The notes under the pieces are model-generated. The model was not told the origin of the DNA. It did no database searches and worked only from the letters and a program-made list of their open reading frames with translations. Shown here piece after piece: positions 52,245 to 61,117 of a stretch of DNA of 64,000 nt. The position numbers were made by a program, and so were the translations under genes. Source of the stretch: an uncultured Porphyromonadaceae bacterium (GTDB lineage Bacteria; Bacteroidota; Bacteroidia; Bacteroidales; Muribaculaceae); NCBI GenBank assembly GCA_900548975.1, contig URMS01000014.1, positions 1-64,000 of the forward strand, given 5' to 3'. The stretch's first letter is position 1; the number at the start of each line of letters is the position of its first letter.

Positions 52245-53255
52245 ATGTGGTTAACAAGCTCATCTATAGGACGTAAGTTCGTGATGGCCATTACCGGCGC
52301 ATGTCTCGTCCTATTCGTAACTTTTCACGTTTTGATGAATTCAGTAGCACTCCTGTGGCCCGCAGCCTACAACATGATCTGCGAATTCCTGGGTGCCAAC
52401 TGGTATGCGCTGGTGGCCTCCGCAGGTCTTGCCGCGCTCTTCATCATCCATATCATCTACGCTGTATGGCTGACCGTGCAGAACCGTCGTGCCCGCGGTA
52501 ACGACCGCTACGACATCAACGGCAAAGCTCCCCACGTAGAATGGTCGTCGAAGAACATGCTCGTTCTCGGCATCGTCATTCTCGCATTCCTTGTAGTGCA
52601 CATGATTCAGTTCTGGGCAAAAATGCAGCTCCAGGAACTTCTCTCGCACGACCTCGATGTTCTGCCCATGGTAGGCGACGCTCCCGCATCGCCCGCTCTC
52701 GGCACCCTCTATCTGCAGCTCGCTTTCGAGCAGTGGTGGACTCCCGTGGTATACATCATCGGTTTCGTAGCTCTCTGGTTCCACATGAACCACGGCTTCT
52801 GGTCGATGTTCCACACTGTAGGCTGGGATAACAACATTTGGATCAACCGTCTCAAAACCATCGGCTGCTGGTGGACCTCCATCGTGGTAGCCCTCTTCAT
52901 CGCTCAGGCCGTTGTATTCACCGTACAGGCCCACAACAAGTTCTTCGTCACCGACGCAGCCCTTCAGGAACAGTATGCCGAGTTCTGGAGCAACAAAGCC
53001 GAAGCCCTCATCAACGAGTTCCAGGCCGAAGCTGCCGCTCTCGATCCTCAGGACATGGACGCACAGCTCGAGTTCTTCGTAAGCAAAGGCGACAACTACG
53101 CCGACCGCGCCGAGGCTATCGCAAAATACGCCAAAGCTCAGGCTCCCGAGGTATCGACCCCCGAGATCAACCAGCTCGGCCAGTTTGCATCGTTCATCCG
53201 CAACCAGGCCGACCGCGCCAAGAGCATGAAACCGTCTAACCCCGCTAACAACTAA
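52245..53255 (+). CDS. sdhC: Succinate dehydrogenase/fumarate reductase cytochrome b subunit
   Basis: This is a 336-residue membrane anchor of the quinol:fumarate oxidoreductase. Five hydrophobic helices lie at about 11-38, 53-78, 104-126, 158-182 and 206-228. Histidines suited to bind two haems lie within them (His28, His69, His119, His180 or His183). This fits the single-anchor, di-haem (b558) type. Beyond residue 230 there is an extra hydrophilic, Ala/Glu/Gln-rich extension of about 105 residues, predicted helical; such anchors usually end near 220-230. It is the first gene of sdhC-A-B. In anaerobic Bacteroidales the complex works mainly as fumarate reductase. Confidence 0.93.
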   Translation: MWLTSSSIGRKFVMAITGACLVLFVTFHVLMNSVALLWPAAYNMICEFLGANWYALVASAGLAALFIIHIIYAVWLTVQNRRARGNDRYDINGKAPHVEWSSKNMLVLGIVILAFLVVHMIQFWAKMQLQELLSHDLDVLPMVGDAPASPALGTLYLQLAFEQWWTPVVYIIGFVALWFHMNHGFWSMFHTVGWDNNIWINRLKTIGCWWTSIVVALFIAQAVVFTVQAHNKFFVTDAALQEQYAEFWSNKAEALINEFQAEAAALDPQDMDAQLEFFVSKGDNYADRAEAIAKYAKAQAPEVSTPEINQLGQFASFIRNQADRAKSMKPSNPANN

Positions 53256-53267
53256 CAACTCAGAGAT

Positions 53268-55295
53268 ATGGCACAGAAACTCAACATTGAGGGCATGATC
53301 GACTCTACCCCCATCATGCAGGATTTCGCCGACATCGAAACCGGCAACATGCCTGAGTACACGATCGACTCCAAGATCCCCGAAGGTCCTATCGCTGAGA
53401 AATGGACCAACTACAAAGCCCACCAGCATCTGGTGAACCCCGCCAACAAGCGCAACCTCGACATCATCGTGGTCGGCACCGGCCTGGCAGGCGCTTCCGC
53501 CGCCTCCACCCTCGGCGAAATGGGCTTCAACGTATATAACTTCTGCATCCAGGACAGCCCCCGCCGCGCACACTCCATCGCAGCCCAGGGCGGTATCAAT
53601 GCAGCCAAGAACTATCAGAACGACGGCGACTCCGTATACCGTCTGTTCTACGACACCGTAAAAGGCGGCGACTTCCGCTCGCGCGAAGCCAACGTATACC
53701 GTCTTGCCGAAGTGTCGAACAACATCATCGACCAGTGCGTGCAGCAGGGCGTGCCCTTCGCCCGCGAATACGGCGGCCTTCTGGCCAACCGTTCGTTCGG
53801 CGGCGCTCAGGTGAGCCGTACATTCTACGCCAAAGGCCAGACCGGCCAGCAGCTCCTCCTCGGCGCCTACAGCTCGCTCAACCGTCAGATCCAGAAAGGC
53901 ACCGTGCGCTCGTTCAACCGCCGCGAGATGCTCGACATCGTTATCATCGACGGCCGCGCTCGCGGTATCATCGTGCGTAACCTCGTTACAGGCGAAATCG
54001 AACGCTACGCCGCCCACGCTGTAGTACTCGCCACCGGCGGTTACGGCCGCGCTTTCTTCCTTTCGACCAACGCCATGGGCTGCAACGGCTCCGCCGCCAT
54101 CCAGGCATTCAAGAAAGGCGCATACCTGGCCAACCTCGCCTTCACTCAGATCCACCCCACATGTATCCCCGTGCACGGCGAAGACCAGAGCAAGCTCACC
54201 CTCATGAGCGAATCGCTCCGTAACGACGGCCGCATCTGGGTTCCCGCCAAGAAAGAAGACGCCGAAGCCATCCGCGCAGGCAAGAAGAAACCGACCGATA
54301 TCCCCGACGAAGACCGCGACTTCTACCTCGAACGCCGCTATCCCGCCTTCGGTAACCTCTGCCCCCGCGACATCGCCAGCCGTGCCGCCAAGGAACGCTG
54401 CGACGCCGGCTACGGCGTAGGTACCGGCAACGCCGTATACCTCGACTTCAAGTACGCCATCGACCGCCTGGGCGAAGACGTAGTCCGCGACCGCTACGGC
54501 AACCTCTTCGACATGTACCAGATGATCAGCGACGACAACCCCTACGAAACCCCGATGATGATCTTCCCCGCCAGCCACTACACCATGGGCGGCATCTGGG
54601 TGGACTACGAACTCCAGACTTCGGTCAAGGGTCTCTTCGCTATCGGCGAGTGCAACTTCTCCGACCACGGCGCAAACCGCCTCGGTGCATCGGCCCTCAT
54701 GCAGGGTCTCGCCGACGGCTACTTCGTGCTCCCCTACACCATGCAGAACTACCTGAGCGACCAGATCAAGGTGCCCCGCTTCAGCACCAGCGCTCCCGAG
54801 TTCGACAAGGCCGAAGCCGACGTACGCTCGCGCATCGAGAAGCTCATGAACATCAAGGGCACCAAGAGCCCCGACGAAATCCACAAGCGCCTCGGCCATG
54901 TCATGTGGAACCTCGTGGGCATGGGCCGCACACTCCAGAGCCTCGTCAAGGCAGTCGACGAAATCGAAGAAGTACGTAAGGAATTCTACACCGACCTGCG
55001 CATCGTAGGCCGTGCCGATGACCTCAACACCGAGCTCGAAAAGGCACTCCGCCTCGAGGACTTCCTGGTAATGGCCAAGATGATGGCCGTCGACGCCCTC
55101 AACCGCAACGAATCGTGCGGCGCTCACTTCCGCGAAGAATACCAGACTCCCGACGGCGAGGCAGCCCGCCGCGATGACAAGTACATGTATGTATCGTGCT
55201 GGAAGTACACAGGCGACAACGAGAAACCCATCCTCATCAAGGAACCCCTCAAATATGAGGCTATCCAGGTGCAGACCCGCAACTACAAGTCCTAA
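53268..55295 (+). CDS. sdhA: Succinate dehydrogenase/fumarate reductase flavoprotein subunit
   Basis: This 675-residue catalytic subunit reduces fumarate or oxidises succinate at a covalently bound FAD. The dinucleotide motif is DIIVVGTGLAGASAASTLG. The flavin-linking His102 is in RRAHSIAAQGGINAAKN. Substrate-binding regions include TQIHPTCIPVHG and the C-terminal GECNFSDHGANRLGASALMQ. The length fits the Bacteroidetes and epsilonproteobacterial-type enzyme. It begins 12 bases after sdhC and is followed 72 bases later by sdhB. Whether it runs in the fumarate-reducing direction follows from anaerobic lifestyle, not from sequence. Confidence 0.97.
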   Translation: MAQKLNIEGMIDSTPIMQDFADIETGNMPEYTIDSKIPEGPIAEKWTNYKAHQHLVNPANKRNLDIIVVGTGLAGASAASTLGEMGFNVYNFCIQDSPRRAHSIAAQGGINAAKNYQNDGDSVYRLFYDTVKGGDFRSREANVYRLAEVSNNIIDQCVQQGVPFAREYGGLLANRSFGGAQVSRTFYAKGQTGQQLLLGAYSSLNRQIQKGTVRSFNRREMLDIVIIDGRARGIIVRNLVTGEIERYAAHAVVLATGGYGRAFFLSTNAMGCNGSAAIQAFKKGAYLANLAFTQIHPTCIPVHGEDQSKLTLMSESLRNDGRIWVPAKKEDAEAIRAGKKKPTDIPDEDRDFYLERRYPAFGNLCPRDIASRAAKERCDAGYGVGTGNAVYLDFKYAIDRLGEDVVRDRYGNLFDMYQMISDDNPYETPMMIFPASHYTMGGIWVDYELQTSVKGLFAIGECNFSDHGANRLGASALMQGLADGYFVLPYTMQNYLSDQIKVPRFSTSAPEFDKAEADVRSRIEKLMNIKGTKSPDEIHKRLGHVMWNLVGMGRTLQSLVKAVDEIEEVRKEFYTDLRIVGRADDLNTELEKALRLEDFLVMAKMMAVDALNRNESCGAHFREEYQTPDGEAARRDDKYMYVSCWKYTGDNEKPILIKEPLKYEAIQVQTRNYKS

Positions 55296-55367
55296 TCGAT
55301 AACCACGCACGGATCCGGCCGGCGGCATCCCGGCGGCCGAGTCCTACCAAATACATTACATATCAAA

Positions 55368-56123
55368 ATGGAACATACAATCAGCGTAAATCTGAAAATT
55401 TGGCGTCAACGTGGTCCCAAAGAGAAAGGACAGTTCGTCAACTATCACCTCGACAATGTCTCCACAGGCAGCAGCTTCCTCGAAATGCTCGATATGCTCA
55501 ACCAGCAGCTCGTAGAGAAAGGCGAGGAGCCCGTAGTATTCGACAACGACTGCCGCGAAGGTATCTGCGGCATGTGCTCGCTCTATATCAACGGCCATCC
55601 CCACGGCCCCGTGCAGGGCATCACCACCTGCCAGCTCCACATGCGTAAGTTCAACGACGGCGACACCATCACCATCGAACCCTGGCGCTCGGCCGCATTC
55701 CCCGTGATCCGCGACCTTATGGTAGACCGCAACGCATTCGACAAAATCCAGCAGGCCGGCGGCTACGTGTCGTTCAACTGCGGCGGCGCCCAGGATGCCA
55801 ACAACCTTCCCATCAGCAAGGAAGTGGCCGACACCGCCATGGACTCCGCCACATGCATCGGCTGCGGCGCATGCGTGGCAGCCTGCAAGAACGGCTCGGC
55901 AATGCTCTTCGTATCGGCTAAGGTAAGCCAGTTCGCTCTCCTGCCCCAGGGCCAGGTAGAACGCAAGCGCCGTGCCCGCGCCATGGTAGCCAAGATGGAC
56001 GAACTCGGCTTCGGCAACTGCACCAACACCGGTGCCTGCGCCGCCGAATGCCCCAAGAACATTCCTCTGAGCAACATCGCCCGCCTAAACCGCGAGTTCA
56101 TCAATGCCAAGTGCTCTGAATAA
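55368..56123 (+). CDS. sdhB: Succinate dehydrogenase/fumarate reductase iron-sulfur subunit
   Basis: This 251-residue subunit carries electrons between the flavin and the haem anchor. The [2Fe-2S] ligands are Cys62, Cys67, Cys70 and Cys88 in DCREGICGMC and GITTCQ. The C-terminal ferredoxin domain has CIGCGACVAACKNG and CTNTGACAAECPKNI for the [4Fe-4S] and [3Fe-4S] clusters. It is the last gene of the operon and is followed by a strong terminator at 56151-56185. Confidence 0.97.
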   Translation: MEHTISVNLKIWRQRGPKEKGQFVNYHLDNVSTGSSFLEMLDMLNQQLVEKGEEPVVFDNDCREGICGMCSLYINGHPHGPVQGITTCQLHMRKFNDGDTITIEPWRSAAFPVIRDLMVDRNAFDKIQQAGGYVSFNCGGAQDANNLPISKEVADTAMDSATCIGCGACVAACKNGSAMLFVSAKVSQFALLPQGQVERKRRARAMVAKMDELGFGNCTNTGACAAECPKNIPLSNIARLNREFINAKCSE

Positions 56124-56150
56124 GTTTACAGACTTAAATTCCTAAATATC

Positions 56151-56185
56151 GAGCGTCTGCCATTACGGCAGACGCTCATTTTTTT
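56151..56185 (+). terminator. Terminator of the sdhCAB operon
   Basis: GAGCGTCTGCC (56151-56161) and GGCAGACGCTC (56167-56177) form a perfect 11-pair stem with loop ATTAC, followed by T7 (56179-56185). The T tract runs into the -33 box of the next promoter. Confidence 0.92.
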
Positions 56186-56214
56186 GTTTTTTTAAGATTT
56201 AATGCTTACCTTTG
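56183..56214 (+). promoter_or_regulatory. Promoter of the SulP transporter gene
   Basis: TTTG at 56183-56186 and TACCTTTG at 56207-56214 have a 20-base spacer. Because this promoter occupies an in-frame TTG at 56212, the start codon must be the later ATG at 56260. Confidence 0.8.
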
Positions 56215-56259
56215 CGGCGGTTTTCTAAGAATATATATAACAAGGTACGTTTCAACATT

Positions 56260-57996
56260 ATGGGTTCAATAACCACAGCCGCAGCACGTATCGGCTCAGC
56301 TATCGATTTTCACCCCAAACTCTTCTCCACACTAAGACATTATAACGCCGAACGCCTCAAGGCCGACATCATCGCCGGCATAGTAGTCGGCATCGTGGCA
56401 TTGCCTCTGGCCATCGCTTTCGGTATCGCCTCGGGCGTAAATCCCACCATCGGCCTCACCACAGCCATCATCGGCGGCTTCCTTGTGTCGTTCTTCGGCG
56501 GCAGCACCGTGCAGATCGGCGGCCCCACGGGCGCATTCATTGTCATAGTCTACAATATCATAGCCCAGTTCGGCCTCCACGGCCTCGCCATAGCCACATT
56601 CATGGCAGGCGTCATACTGGTGCTGATGGGACTCTTCCGCCTGGGTACGGTCATTAAATTCATACCCTACCCCATCGTCGTGGGCTTTACAGCCGGTATC
56701 GCCCTGACAATCTTCTCGACACAGATCAACGACTTCTTCGGCATGGGGCTGCACGATATCCCCGGCCAGTTCATACCCAAATGGGGAATGTACTTCCGCA
56801 ATTTCGGCTCCATATCGCTGCCGGCGCTCGCCACCTCGATGATATCGCTGCTCATAATCGTACTCACGCCCCGGATATCCAAGAAGCTGCCGGGCGCCCT
56901 CATCGCCATCATCCTCGTAACGGCCGGCACATATCTTTTGGGACTCTTCACCGATTTCCATGTCGAGACCATCGGCGACCGCTTCGGCACAATGGCCACC
57001 GACATACCGCAGCCCCACGGATTCGCCATCAACATGGCCACCATCAACATGCTTCTGCCGTCGGCATTCACCATCGCCGTGCTCGGCGCCATCGAGAGCC
57101 TGCTGTCGGCCACGGTTGCCGACGGTGTCACCGGCTCGCGCACCAACAGCAACACCGAGCTCATCGGCCAGGGCATAGCCAACATCACAGTACCGTTCTT
57201 CGGCGGCATACCCGTGACCGGCGCCATCGCCCGCACCATGACCAATATCACCAACGGCGGCCGCACTCCCGTCGCCGGCATCGTGCACGCTCTGGTGCTC
57301 CTGCTCATCTTCCTCTTCGCCATGCCTCTTATCAACTTCGTGCCCATGGCCTGCCTGGCGGCTGTACTCATGGTCGTGGCCTATAACATGAGCGGCTGGC
57401 GCACGGTTGTCGGCATACTCCACGCCCCCAAGAGCGACATCTCGGTGCTCGCTGTCACCTTCCTGCTCACAGTGATCTTCGACCTCACCATAGCTATCGA
57501 GATAGGCCTGCTGCTGGCCGTGGTCCTCTTCCTGCGCCGTGTTACCGAGAATACCGAAATCAAGGTATACTCCGAACAGCTCGACGTGGCCGAAGGCACC
57601 GACCTGAGCAACCACGAGGTGCTCAACGTGGCCCGCGGTGTGAGCGTCTACGAAATCGACGGTCCGTTCTTCTTCGGCGTGGCCACCAAATTCGACGAAA
57701 TGATGCGCTCCACCATGGTCAGCAAGCCCGTAGTGCGTATCATCCGCATGCGCAAGGTATCGTTTATCGACGCGACCGGCCTCCACAACCTCGAGCTGCT
57801 CATCCGCTCGTCGCAGAGCGAAGGCATCCACATAGTGCTCTCGGGCGTGCGCAGTAATGTCCGCCAGGTGCTCGAGCACGCCGGAATCGACCGCCTCATC
57901 GGCAGCGACCACATCTGCGACCATATCGACAAGGCCGTGGTGATGGCAAATCTCATAGCCGCCGATGCCCGAAATCCTCACAAAATGCCGCGATAA
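56260..57996 (+). CDS. SulP-family anion transporter with STAS domain
   Basis: This 578-residue inner-membrane transporter belongs to the SLC26/SulP family (sulfate, bicarbonate or other anions). The family signature is in the first helices (IIAGIVVGIVALPLAIAFGI and GGPTGAFIVIV). About 12-14 transmembrane segments follow up to residue 440. A cytoplasmic STAS domain (about 470-560) contains the VSFIDATGLHNLELL strand-helix. The anion is uncertain; nearby genes do not help. It has its own promoter overlapping the sdh terminator. No carbonic anhydrase gene, which would hint at bicarbonate, is adjacent. Confidence 0.93.
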   Translation: MGSITTAAARIGSAIDFHPKLFSTLRHYNAERLKADIIAGIVVGIVALPLAIAFGIASGVNPTIGLTTAIIGGFLVSFFGGSTVQIGGPTGAFIVIVYNIIAQFGLHGLAIATFMAGVILVLMGLFRLGTVIKFIPYPIVVGFTAGIALTIFSTQINDFFGMGLHDIPGQFIPKWGMYFRNFGSISLPALATSMISLLIIVLTPRISKKLPGALIAIILVTAGTYLLGLFTDFHVETIGDRFGTMATDIPQPHGFAINMATINMLLPSAFTIAVLGAIESLLSATVADGVTGSRTNSNTELIGQGIANITVPFFGGIPVTGAIARTMTNITNGGRTPVAGIVHALVLLLIFLFAMPLINFVPMACLAAVLMVVAYNMSGWRTVVGILHAPKSDISVLAVTFLLTVIFDLTIAIEIGLLLAVVLFLRRVTENTEIKVYSEQLDVAEGTDLSNHEVLNVARGVSVYEIDGPFFFGVATKFDEMMRSTMVSKPVVRIIRMRKVSFIDATGLHNLELLIRSSQSEGIHIVLSGVRSNVRQVLEHAGIDRLIGSDHICDHIDKAVVMANLIAADARNPHKMPR

Positions 57997-58046
57997 TGCC
58001 CAATTGTTAAAAATAGGGCCTTAACGCGAAAAAAAGAACCTTAAAA

Positions 58047-58078
58047 TTTGTGAGAAATAAAAAATGGGCTTACCTTTG
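58047..58078 (+). promoter_or_regulatory. Promoter of the tiny lipoprotein gene
   Basis: TTTG at 58047-58050 and TACCTTTG at 58071-58078 with a 20-base spacer form a full consensus. The leader is about 45 bases. Confidence 0.8.
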
Positions 58079-58128
58079 TGGCGTTTTTGAAAGCAAACAT
58101 ACGTTTTATTACTAAATCAAAACACAAG

Positions 58129-58344
58129 ATGAAAAAGTTAGTATTGATGCTCGCCGTTGCATTCAGCATGTCGTTCGTTGCATGCGGCAACAAGGAAGCT
58201 GCTGCTGATGCAGCTGAAGCTGGTGATTCCGCAGTTGTAGCTGAAGAAGTTGTTGTAGCAGAAGTTGACACTTGCTGCGGTGGTGATAGCTGCCAGGCTG
58301 ACACCGTTGTAGCTGCTGCCGCTGAAGTTGCTGTTGCTCAGTAA
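58129..58344 (+). CDS. Tiny alanine/valine-rich lipoprotein with cysteine motif
   Basis: This encodes 71 residues from ATG 58129. The lipoprotein signal ends SFVACGNKE, leaving a mature chain of about 52 residues that is rich in Ala, Val and Glu with one cluster DTCCGGDSC. Three cysteines in the mature part could bind metal or form disulfides. Codon use differs from the neighbours: alanine is mostly GCT or GCA, whereas surrounding genes favour GCC. It has a full consensus promoter and its own terminator, suggesting strong independent expression. I know no family for it. Confidence 0.75.
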   Translation: MKKLVLMLAVAFSMSFVACGNKEAAADAAEAGDSAVVAEEVVVAEVDTCCGGDSCQADTVVAAAAEVAVAQ

Positions 58345-58400
58345 TTTTCACCCCACTCCTCAACATCAGGCGCCTTAGGCGCTTCTTAAAGAAGAAACTA

Positions 58401-58433
58401 AAAGAGGTCGTTCGCATTGCGAATGACCCCTTT
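58401..58433. terminator. Terminator between the lipoprotein and acyltransferase genes
   Basis: GGTCGTTCGC and GCGAATGACC form a 10-pair stem with a G-U pair and loop ATT, extended by AAAG/CTTT across one mismatch, and followed by CGTTTTAT. It sits between converging genes and may serve both. Confidence 0.75.
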
Positions 58434-58455
58434 CGTTTTATATGCCTACTCTCAA

Positions 58456-59592
58456 TCAGGCCAGGCGCCGGGAGGCGGCTTCGGCCGGGCGCTTCGGCTC
58501 GTCGATGCCGAGCCAGCGTGCGCCGGGAATAAACGCTATGATGCGCGCTGTGAGCCAGCTCGACAGGAAGGTGCACACGGCTATCGCCGGAATGGCGAGC
58601 CCGGTAGGCAGCTGCATGTCGAACTTGAAGATACCCACCCACAGGCCGAGCCAGAAGATGTGCATCAGATACATCGTATAGCTAAGACGCGACATATCGA
58701 GCACCACTGCAGGCTCTTTCTTCATGCTGATGGCGCTGAACATAAGGAATGCGCCGGTAGTGAGCACAAATACATTGAGGGTGCAGAACGACCATCCGAT
58801 TTCGAGTTCGGGAGTGGCGATGTTGGTCTGCGGCTCAGCCTGAACATAGAACGACCATATGGTCACCGCCGCCCCGGCAAGCATCATAGGCAGACCCACG
58901 GCAAGCCTGCGGCTGCGGCTCCACGACAGATGCACACGGATATAGTGCGCCGTAACCACATAGCCCAGATAGCCTGCGAAGTACCACAGCATATGGTATT
59001 CATTCCAGAAGCACTGGCCCCATACCTCGCCGAACCAGCGCACAAGGAAGGGAATGCAGGTCGACACGGCGAAAAGCGCTATGAAGAACTGCTCCTCGCG
59101 CGCGGTCGCGCGCTGCAGCCACGGCGATATCATGGGGGTAAAAAGATAGATGCTTATAAGTGGATACATGAACCACAGATGCCCTGCCAGCGACGGGAAG
59201 TTGAGAGGAATGCGCGAAAGGTCGCGGATGGCGGTCTCGCTGTCGATCTGACCCCAGAGCAGTGGCAGAGTGCTGTAGAGTATCATAAATATGATGAACG
59301 GAGGCAGAATGCGCAGGAAACGGCGGCGGTAGAACTGACCCATCGTCATGGTCGGCTTCATCGGCACCAGCAGATAGGCCGACACAATGATGAACAGAGG
59401 CACCGACATGCGCGAAAAACCGTCGTAGAGTGAAACCCAAAAGCGGTCTGTCTCGTTCGCCAGCCACGATACCGGGCCGGCCATCTCGCCGGGATTGGGC
59501 GAGCCGTAATAGTTCTCACTGGCATGCACCAATATCACCAGAAAACACGCGAAAACGCGTATAAAGTCCAAAAAAACTATTCGTTGATTCAT
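58456..59592 (-). CDS. Membrane acyltransferase family 3 protein
   Basis: This 378-residue polytopic protein of the acyltransferase-3 group (OafA/WecH/NodX type) usually O-acetylates surface polysaccharides. The N-terminal motif FLDFIRVFACFLVILVHASE has the conserved Arg and the His of the active site, and RRRFLRILPPFIIF follows in the next loop. About ten transmembrane helices are visible. There is no SGNH domain fused. It is monocistronic with a TAATTTTG -7 element 40 bases upstream. The acceptor is unknown; no polysaccharide genes are close. Confidence 0.9.
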   Translation of the reverse strand: MNQRIVFLDFIRVFACFLVILVHASENYYGSPNPGEMAGPVSWLANETDRFWVSLYDGFSRMSVPLFIIVSAYLLVPMKPTMTMGQFYRRRFLRILPPFIIFMILYSTLPLLWGQIDSETAIRDLSRIPLNFPSLAGHLWFMYPLISIYLFTPMISPWLQRATAREEQFFIALFAVSTCIPFLVRWFGEVWGQCFWNEYHMLWYFAGYLGYVVTAHYIRVHLSWSRSRRLAVGLPMMLAGAAVTIWSFYVQAEPQTNIATPELEIGWSFCTLNVFVLTTGAFLMFSAISMKKEPAVVLDMSRLSYTMYLMHIFWLGLWVGIFKFDMQLPTGLAIPAIAVCTFLSSWLTARIIAFIPGARWLGIDEPKRPAEAASRRLA

Positions 59593-59632
59593 GGTATCAG
59601 AGGTTGTTTAATAACATCTTATTCATTTTTCA

Positions 59633-59640
59633 CAAAATTA
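59633..59640 (-). promoter_or_regulatory. -7 element of the acyltransferase gene
   Basis: On the minus strand this reads TAATTTTG, a TAnnTTTG match, 40 bases before the ATG at 59592. The -33 box is not evident. Confidence 0.55.
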
Positions 59641-59685
59641 GCTATTTTTCCCACTCAGGAATGTGCGCCCCCCTGCCATTTCTGT

Positions 59686-59720
59686 AAAAAAAGCACCGCC
59701 CGGTAGTGAGCCGGGCGGTG
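59686..59720 (-). terminator. Terminator of the BspA-like/propeller operon
   Basis: On the minus strand CACCGCCCGG (59720-59711) pairs with CCGGGCGGTG (59703-59694), ten perfect pairs, followed by a C-spaced T7 tract (59692-59686). It ends the operon containing the genes at 59750 and 61114. Confidence 0.9.
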
Positions 59721-59749
59721 AGGAACGTGGGGAAAGGGAGAATGGCAGG

Positions 59750-61117
59750 TTATTTCAGCACTATTTTGCGGGCGGTGCGGCCACGGCGTTCTATGTAGAT
59801 GCCGGAGCGGGCGCTGCCCACATCGATGCGGCGTCCCTGAAGATCGAAATACTCGGCAGGCGCGTCGCTGTCGCCGGCCACAGGCAGGCTGATACCGGTA
59901 GTATATTTGCTCTGCGGGAACACCGGCAGCGAGGGGAACCAGTAGTTAGAAATCATAGGATATTCCCTGATCAGATTGCCGAACTCGTCGTAGCGCCGCA
60001 AAGCGTAGGTCGGATCGGTGAAATCATGGTACACCGACATGTATATTTCTTCGGTCTGCGGATGCACGCGCATGGAGCATCCGTAGATCTTCCAGTCCAC
60101 ATCCTCGTCCTCGAGGTTGATGATGCGAGTACAGGTGCCGGATTCGATATCATACCGGTACACATACTTACCCGAGAACCACGTATTGGCACCACCCTTC
60201 CAGTAGAGCACCGGCTGGGTCTCGGAAGCGCAAAAAGCGTCGGGGGTCCAGGCATACCACGAGTTGGAGGGGCCGTAGGTGCCATCGGGAAGGGGCACTA
60301 CTGTATAGGCCAGCGACACAGGGTCGACCTTGAGCAGATACGGAAGTGCCGAGCCGCGGCCGTCGGTACCGCCTGCCACACTCACCCACAGATTGCCGTC
60401 GGCGCCCAGCACCACGGCTCCGATACCGGCATCGGGCTGCACCACATCCATCTTTATGACATCGGTCACGGCATCGGTCGCCGGGTCGATTACCAGCAGG
60501 CCTTCCGACTGATGAGCCGCAAACACACGGCCGGCAGCGAGCACCATTGTGCCGCACTGTCCGTGATAGAGCGAACCCGACGAGTCGGTGTTCGGTTTGC
60601 CGTCGGAACCGTTGGGATTCTCCGTGCCGGTCACTTTCTTCACAATCTCAATTTTATCGAGATCGAGGACCCAGATGCCATTCGAGCTCGACACATAGCC
60701 TTTGGTATCGCTCACGCCGACGAAGCCGCGGCCATCGCACTGCGAGCCGTCGGGAGCTATGTACTGCAGCTGCTTCACAATCTTGAGAGTGGTGGCGTCG
60801 GCCACGGTTATACGGCCGCCGGTCACGAGCGCACCGCCGTCTTTGTCCTGCTTGGCGATGAGATAGAAGCGGCCGTTCCAGATAGCCCCGAACTGGTTGG
60901 TGCAACCAAGCTCTTTACCAGGATTTTCGGCCTGGATTACGCGATAGTGCCAATAGTCGCCGTCGGGATCGTCGGGCAATATATAGTTCATGGTCGAATT
61001 CTGATGTCCGTACCAGTCTTCGTTGACTATGAACACACCTTTGGTATAATCAATACCCGCCCCCTGTGCGGCCGCAGCCACACAGGAAGCGAGAATGAAC
61101 GAAAAGAGTTTCTTCAT
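59750..61117 (-). CDS. Secreted beta-propeller-like protein (DUF5074-like) with sorting tail
   Basis: This 455-residue protein has a signal peptide (KKLFSFILASCVAAAAQGAG). The body consists of repeated strands with YVSSSNGIWVLDLDK, GLLVIDPATDAV and NLWVSVAGGTDG motifs, matching YncE/DUF5074-type propellers. In Bacteroides one relative, BtuG, binds cobalamin at the cell surface, but that is lipidated and this is not. The C-terminal segment (AEYFDLQGRRIDVGS to SGIYIERRGRTARKIVLK) resembles a type IX secretion sorting domain. Its start overlaps the stop codon of the upstream BspA-like gene by four bases, so the two surface proteins are made together. Confidence 0.75.
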   Translation of the reverse strand: MKKLFSFILASCVAAAAQGAGIDYTKGVFIVNEDWYGHQNSTMNYILPDDPDGDYWHYRVIQAENPGKELGCTNQFGAIWNGRFYLIAKQDKDGGALVTGGRITVADATTLKIVKQLQYIAPDGSQCDGRGFVGVSDTKGYVSSSNGIWVLDLDKIEIVKKVTGTENPNGSDGKPNTDSSGSLYHGQCGTMVLAAGRVFAAHQSEGLLVIDPATDAVTDVIKMDVVQPDAGIGAVVLGADGNLWVSVAGGTDGRGSALPYLLKVDPVSLAYTVVPLPDGTYGPSNSWYAWTPDAFCASETQPVLYWKGGANTWFSGKYVYRYDIESGTCTRIINLEDEDVDWKIYGCSMRVHPQTEEIYMSVYHDFTDPTYALRRYDEFGNLIREYPMISNYWFPSLPVFPQSKYTTGISLPVAGDSDAPAEYFDLQGRRIDVGSARSGIYIERRGRTARKIVLK

